Assembly (NCBI GenBank): GCA_020639075.1
Contig: JACKHI010000001.1
Location: 3,906,001 to 3,970,000, forward strand
DNA from: Phycisphaerales bacterium
GTDB lineage: Bacteria > Planctomycetota > Phycisphaerae > UBA1845 > UTPLA1
Direction of reading: 5' to 3'
Length of the DNA stretch: 64,000 nt
How positions within the stretch are numbered: the first letter of the stretch is position 1; every line of letters begins with the position of its first letter. Below the pieces are notes generated by a model that worked only from the letters and a program-made list of their open reading frames with translations, did no database searches and was not told where the DNA came from. The translations under genes and the position numbers were made by a program. Positions 60,177-64,000 of the stretch are shown here, in pieces.

Positions 60177-60938
60177 ATGACCGACTTGAAGCCCCAATCC
60201 GACGTCGTGGTATCGATCGACGACGTCCACAAACACTATCACCTCGACGACGAGACGATTCGGGCGGTTGACGGCGTTTCCGCAAGCGTCGCCCGCGGCG
60301 AGTTTCTGGCCGTCATGGGGCACAGCGGGTCCGGCAAGACGACGCTCATGCATCTTGTCGGCGGACTCGATCTTCCGGATCGCGGCCGGATACGGGTCGA
60401 CGGCCGCGAAATCAATTCGATGAGCGACACGGAGCGGACGCTGTATCGCCGCCGCCATCTCGGCATCGTGTTTCAGGCGTTCAACCTGCTGCCGACGCTC
60501 AGCGCGCTGGAGAACGTCATGTTGCCGTATCTCGTCGACGGGCGATCGTCGGCGGAGTCCAGAGCGCGTGCGAAAGAAGTGCTGGAAGCGGTTCAGCTCG
60601 GACATCGACTGAAACATCGGCCCGCGTTGATGTCGGGCGGCGAGCAGCAGCGCGTCGCGATCGCCCGAGCACTGATGGTCGAGCCGGTCCTCATTCTCGC
60701 CGACGAACCGACCGGGAATCTCGATCCTTCTTCGTCGAAACAAATCTGGGATCTGCTTCGATCGCTCTGTGAAACGGCGCAGACGACTGTGATCATGGTG
60801 ACGCATGAGGCCGGCGCCGCAGCGCACGCCGATCGCGTCCTGTTCCTGAAATCGGGGCGACTCAGCGGAGAAGCTCAATCGGAGGGAGCGGGCGATGCGC
60901 AGCTGGTCGCAGATCGCTACGCGCAACTGGCGAACTAG
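60177..60938 (+). CDS. ABC transporter ATP-binding protein, MacB/LolD type
   Basis: The 253-residue ATPase shows Walker A GHSGSGKTTLMHLVGGLD, the LolD/MacB-type stretch FQAFNLLPTLSALENVMLPY, signature MSGGEQQRVAIARAL, Walker B LILADEPTGNLD and switch His VTHE. The signature reads MSGGE rather than LSGGQ, a common variant. It powers the FtsX-type permease encoded next, whose ATG lies inside its 3' end (44-nt overlap). An in-frame ATG at 60129 would add 16 residues. Confidence 0.92.
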   Translation: MTDLKPQSDVVVSIDDVHKHYHLDDETIRAVDGVSASVARGEFLAVMGHSGSGKTTLMHLVGGLDLPDRGRIRVDGREINSMSDTERTLYRRRHLGIVFQAFNLLPTLSALENVMLPYLVDGRSSAESRARAKEVLEAVQLGHRLKHRPALMSGGEQQRVAIARALMVEPVLILADEPTGNLDPSSSKQIWDLLRSLCETAQTTVIMVTHEAGAAAHADRVLFLKSGRLSGEAQSEGAGDAQLVADRYAQLAN

Positions 60939-63759
60939 GCCCGGCCGAACGGGGTTGGCCGTGCTCTCGGTCACGCTGGGCGTCGCCGTTGTGGTCTGGG
61001 TGACGTGTTGCTACGAATCGGTGCGGCGTGGAATTACCGACGTCGTGCTGCAGTGGATCGGTCGCAGCCACGTCGTCATCGAACCTGCGGCAGGCGTTTG
61101 GGGACTGTTTGAAGACGACGTCACGGATCTTGTCCGCGATATTCCCGGCATCGAGCACATCACGACGCGCACGCGCGAATACGTCGAAGCTGCGCCGGCC
61201 GAAGCGAACACTGCGTCGCAGCCGGGCAATCCCTGGGTCGAAATAGAAGTGACGGGCGTCGATCCGACTCGCGAGCCGCTGTTTCGTACCTATCACATGC
61301 AGGCGGGGCGGTTCATCGAGCCGAGTGACAAGAACGCGATCGTCGTCGAGCGTCTGCTCGCCGACGAGTTTCATCTTTCGATCGGCGATACGCTGCAACT
61401 GCGCGACAATAACGAACCGAAGATCGCGGAACCGTTCACTGTTGTGGGCATCATCGATCGGCGTCGCGCCAGCATGAACCAGGCGATGATGACGTGGACG
61501 CGATTGGACGCCGTGCAGCGCATCGTGAAATTCCCCAACAAGATCAAGGGCGTCGACATCATCGCCGCCAACCCGACGATCGAGAATATCCAGCGAATCG
61601 CCGCTGAGGCTCGGAAACGTATCGACGCGCGTGCGGCGCGGCTGAAGGCTGAAGGTACGACGACAGAAGCCCTGGAGATCAACACGACGGAAGCGCAGCA
61701 CAAGAAGCTGGACGCGGCCAAGGGCCTTCTTCAGTTCATCATGCTGCTGCTTGCGTGCGTCGTATTACTGACGTCGTTCTTCATCATCCTCGCGACGATG
61801 AGCATGGGCGTTTCCGAGCGGATCGCCGAACTCGGTCTGCTGCGCTGCGTCGGCGTCACGCGGGCGCAGTTGACGGGCTTCATACTGATTCAGACGTTGC
61901 CGTTGGGCGTCGCCGGCACGCTGTTGGGCGTTCCGATCGGCCTGGCGTTTCAATGGCTCACGCTCCGCGCCGTGCCGGATTATCTCGGCGCCTTCGCCGT
62001 CAGCGATTGGGGGCTGGCGCTGGCGATCTTCGGCGGCCTCGGAACGACGCTCATGGGGGCTGCCGTGCCGGCGATCTCCGCGTTCGAAGTCTCGCCGATC
62101 GAGGCGAGCCGCGCATCGACGGGGCGCAGCAGCCGCAGGTGGATCTGGATCGTGGGCGGCGTCGGCGTTCTGTCACTGATCGCGCACGAACTCGTGAATC
62201 GTTCGCTTCCGGCGCGCGGCGAGGGCGGATTCGATGCAACGGCCATTGCAAGCGTGATCCTTCTTTACTTCGGTGCGGCGATGCTCGTTCCGCTCGTCGT
62301 GGCGATCGCCGGCCGATTGGCGATCATCGTCGCCGCATTCGTGTTGCGGCTTCGGCCGCAGTTACTCGGGGATGAAGTCGTCCGCGCGCCGTTTCGCGCC
62401 GGTGCGATCAGCGCCGCGCTCATGGTCGGATTGTCCATGATCGTCGGTCTCGTCGTATGGGGGAACAGCGTCAAGCAGGGATGGCAGTTCCCGAAAGAGT
62501 TCCCGGATGCGCTGCTTTATTCCTACCAATCGGTGCCGCTCCAAAAGGCGCTGGCGCTGCGAAACACACCCGGCGTGCAGTCGGATCAGTTTACAGTGAC
62601 CGACGACTTCGCGTTCACGATGCGCAGGCCGCGCGACAATCTGCTGATGAACATCTTCAGCGGCGCCGACGCGCTGTCGCGATGCCTGGCGATCGATCCG
62701 GACGAGGGGTTTCGCATCGTCAAGCTCACGTTCCTGGAGGGGAATGAGCCGGACGCGAAACGCATGCTGAAGGAGGGCGGTCACATTCTCGTAACGCGCG
62801 AGTTCGCCAAGGCGCGCAAGAAGCACCTCGGCGACAAAGTGACGATCTGGGTCGCAATCGCGCCGAGCAAAGCCCGAGCGATTCGCGAATCCGAAGGAGA
62901 CAAGCCGCCGATCGTTGAACTGAAAGACGGTTACTATCGTCGCGCGACGTTTCGCATTGCCGGCGTCATCGCTTCGCCGGGGCTCGACATCGCGATCAGC
63001 TTTTTCAATGCCGGCACCTATTTTCAGTCGTACGCCGTCGGTGCGATCATGTGTACGCTTGACGATGCGGATCGACTCTTCGGCCGCAGGAAGGGCAAGC
63101 TGATGCTCTTCAATTTCGACCTGCCGAAGCACGCGTCGTCGCGCGTGCAACCGGATTCATCGCAGACGCTGAGGGGCGTCAAGGCCTCGCAGACGGATGC
63201 GGATCGAAAGACGTTCGCGCTCGGCGGTGGTCCGATCGCGGGCGACGGTCCGGAGGAGCGCGTCGTCAATGCGATGCTTGAAAAGCTGAATTGGCCCATC
63301 AAGGCGTTCGTGACGGCCCGCGAGTTGAAGCAGAAGATCGATGAGAATATCAATCGCGTGACGCTGCTGCTGTCGGCGATTCCGTTTGCGGGCCTGCTGA
63401 TCGCGGCGCTCGGACTTGGCAACCTGATGGCCGCCAACGTCGCGAGCCGTTCGCGTCATCTTGCCGTGCTGCGTGCCATCGGCGTGACACGAAGCCAGGT
63501 GCTGCGCATGATTGTCGGCGAAGCGCTGGTGCTCGCCTTGATCGGTTCGGTGCTGGGGCTGGGGCTCGGATTCGTCCTCGGCCGGACCAGCAATCGCATG
63601 ACGGCGATCCTCTCCGGTTTCGAGCCGGCGTTCAGTATTCCGTGGGCGCTTGTCGGATATGGCGCGTTCGCGGCGACGGCGCTGTGCGTGTTGGCCGCTG
63701 TTATTCCCGCGATGCGAGCGAGCCGGGCGAATGTCGTCGGCGCGCTGGCGGATCTTTAA
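60895..63759 (+). CDS. MacB/FtsX-type ABC permease, two-repeat form
   Basis: A 954-residue protein with about ten membrane helices: one at residues 18-38, three near 278-392, more around 425-525, and three near the C-terminus. Two large extracytoplasmic domains lie at about 45-270 and 525-810. The FtsX signature regions are SERIAELGLLRCVGVTRAQL and SRSRHLAVLRAIGVTRSQVL, one in each half. This resembles the DevC/MacB-type exporters that move lipoproteins, peptides or lipids outward; substrate unknown. GGAGG precedes ATG 60895. Confidence 0.9.
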   Translation: MRSWSQIATRNWRTRPGRTGLAVLSVTLGVAVVVWVTCCYESVRRGITDVVLQWIGRSHVVIEPAAGVWGLFEDDVTDLVRDIPGIEHITTRTREYVEAAPAEANTASQPGNPWVEIEVTGVDPTREPLFRTYHMQAGRFIEPSDKNAIVVERLLADEFHLSIGDTLQLRDNNEPKIAEPFTVVGIIDRRRASMNQAMMTWTRLDAVQRIVKFPNKIKGVDIIAANPTIENIQRIAAEARKRIDARAARLKAEGTTTEALEINTTEAQHKKLDAAKGLLQFIMLLLACVVLLTSFFIILATMSMGVSERIAELGLLRCVGVTRAQLTGFILIQTLPLGVAGTLLGVPIGLAFQWLTLRAVPDYLGAFAVSDWGLALAIFGGLGTTLMGAAVPAISAFEVSPIEASRASTGRSSRRWIWIVGGVGVLSLIAHELVNRSLPARGEGGFDATAIASVILLYFGAAMLVPLVVAIAGRLAIIVAAFVLRLRPQLLGDEVVRAPFRAGAISAALMVGLSMIVGLVVWGNSVKQGWQFPKEFPDALLYSYQSVPLQKALALRNTPGVQSDQFTVTDDFAFTMRRPRDNLLMNIFSGADALSRCLAIDPDEGFRIVKLTFLEGNEPDAKRMLKEGGHILVTREFAKARKKHLGDKVTIWVAIAPSKARAIRESEGDKPPIVELKDGYYRRATFRIAGVIASPGLDIAISFFNAGTYFQSYAVGAIMCTLDDADRLFGRRKGKLMLFNFDLPKHASSRVQPDSSQTLRGVKASQTDADRKTFALGGGPIAGDGPEERVVNAMLEKLNWPIKAFVTARELKQKIDENINRVTLLLSAIPFAGLLIAALGLGNLMAANVASRSRHLAVLRAIGVTRSQVLRMIVGEALVLALIGSVLGLGLGFVLGRTSNRMTAILSGFEPAFSIPWALVGYGAFAATALCVLAAVIPAMRASRANVVGALADL

Positions 63760-63821
63760 TGCAGCGTGCGGACCGATTGCCGGGAAACTCTCCGTGCGTC
63801 TGCATTGTGTGATCGGAAACC

Positions 63822-64000
63822 ATGAGTGATTCACTAGCGAACTCGCCGCGTCGTTCACTGTTGTCGGCCATCGGGCCGGGCATTCTCGTCGCCGCGACTG
63901 GCGTCGGCGCCGGGGATCTGATGACCGCGGGGCTCGCCGGTTCGCGGCTCGGCGTCGTCGTCGCCTGGACGGCAATCGTCGGTGCGATCCTCAAGTACGC
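63822..64000 (+). CDS. Nramp-family divalent metal transporter (partial, C-terminus outside window)
   Basis: From ATG 63822 the frame runs 59 codons to the window edge: MSDSLANSPRRSLLSAIGPG, then the Nramp TM1 motif ATGVGAGDLMTAGLAGSRLG. The DPGN-type metal-binding position of MntH reads GAGD here, as in the planctomycete/actinobacterial Nramp-related branch, so metal specificity is uncertain. It is separated by 62 nt from the ABC permease. Confidence 0.85.
   Translation, partial: MSDSLANSPRRSLLSAIGPGILVAATGVGAGDLMTAGLAGSRLGVVVAWTAIVGAILKY

Overview
The window is GC-rich chromosomal DNA that is densely coding on both strands. Gene content points to a planctomycete. It encodes secreted proteins with DCNxNGIPD-type calcium-binding repeats and dockerin-like C-termini, a PEP-CTERM protein, FHA-GAF histidine kinase and PEGA lipoprotein architectures, zinc-ribbon membrane proteins, and long non-coding stretches filled with REP-like hairpins. 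A Phycisphaerae-like or related uncultured lineage is my best guess; no rRNA is present to test it.

Layout. 1-568: start of a PPK2-type polyphosphate kinase leaving the window. 569-1316: hairpin repeats. 1317-8280: tRNA-Gln(TTG), then one long co-directional run glmU(short)-prs-rplY-pth-rpsF-ssb-rpsR-rplI-dnaB, which couples nucleotide-sugar and PRPP synthesis to translation and replication. 8522-13644: zinc-ribbon protein, thpR-pfkB (minus), LysM lipoprotein and recG (plus). 13650-15200: two copies of a triple-hairpin element around a zinc-ribbon membrane protein, then a 238-bp tandem duplication of hairpins. 15211-17410: lgt and panC. 17629-24698: two convergent genes for large secreted proteins. 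25048-31670 (minus): GNAT-like protein, small acidic protein, typA, pnp, rpsO, response regulator. 31757-34165: lipoprotein esterase, then a REP-associated Y1 transposase gene between two REP clusters. 34166-37821: FHA-GAF kinase, small unknown genes, dockerin protein. 38075-41488: paaN-like aldehyde dehydrogenase, miaE, acyltransferase. 41563-51591 (minus): EF-G-like GTPase, mgtE, M28-PDZ peptidase, PEGA lipoprotein, ruvX, pcrA. 51783-53707: a low-GC two-gene ATPase/TOPRIM-like module. 53829-57269: ADP-ribosylglycohydrolase, secreted protein, a third REP cluster, PEP-CTERM protein. 57656-64000: htrA-phosphoesterase pair (minus), MacB-type ABC exporter (plus), and the start of an Nramp transporter.

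Most interesting. (1) The 51783-53707 pair joins an ABC/OLD-type ATPase to a small protein with a TOPRIM-like DxD motif. The genes overlap by ATGA and are visibly poorer in G+C than their neighbours, which looks like a transferred defence-type module. (2) The Y1 transposase lies between hairpin repeats that recur 23 kb away with compensatory base changes. This is a RAYT/REP system, and further unrelated hairpin families occur at 644-1019 and 13655-15195. (3) DnaB ends in a peptide resembling the SSB acidic tip encoded a few genes upstream.
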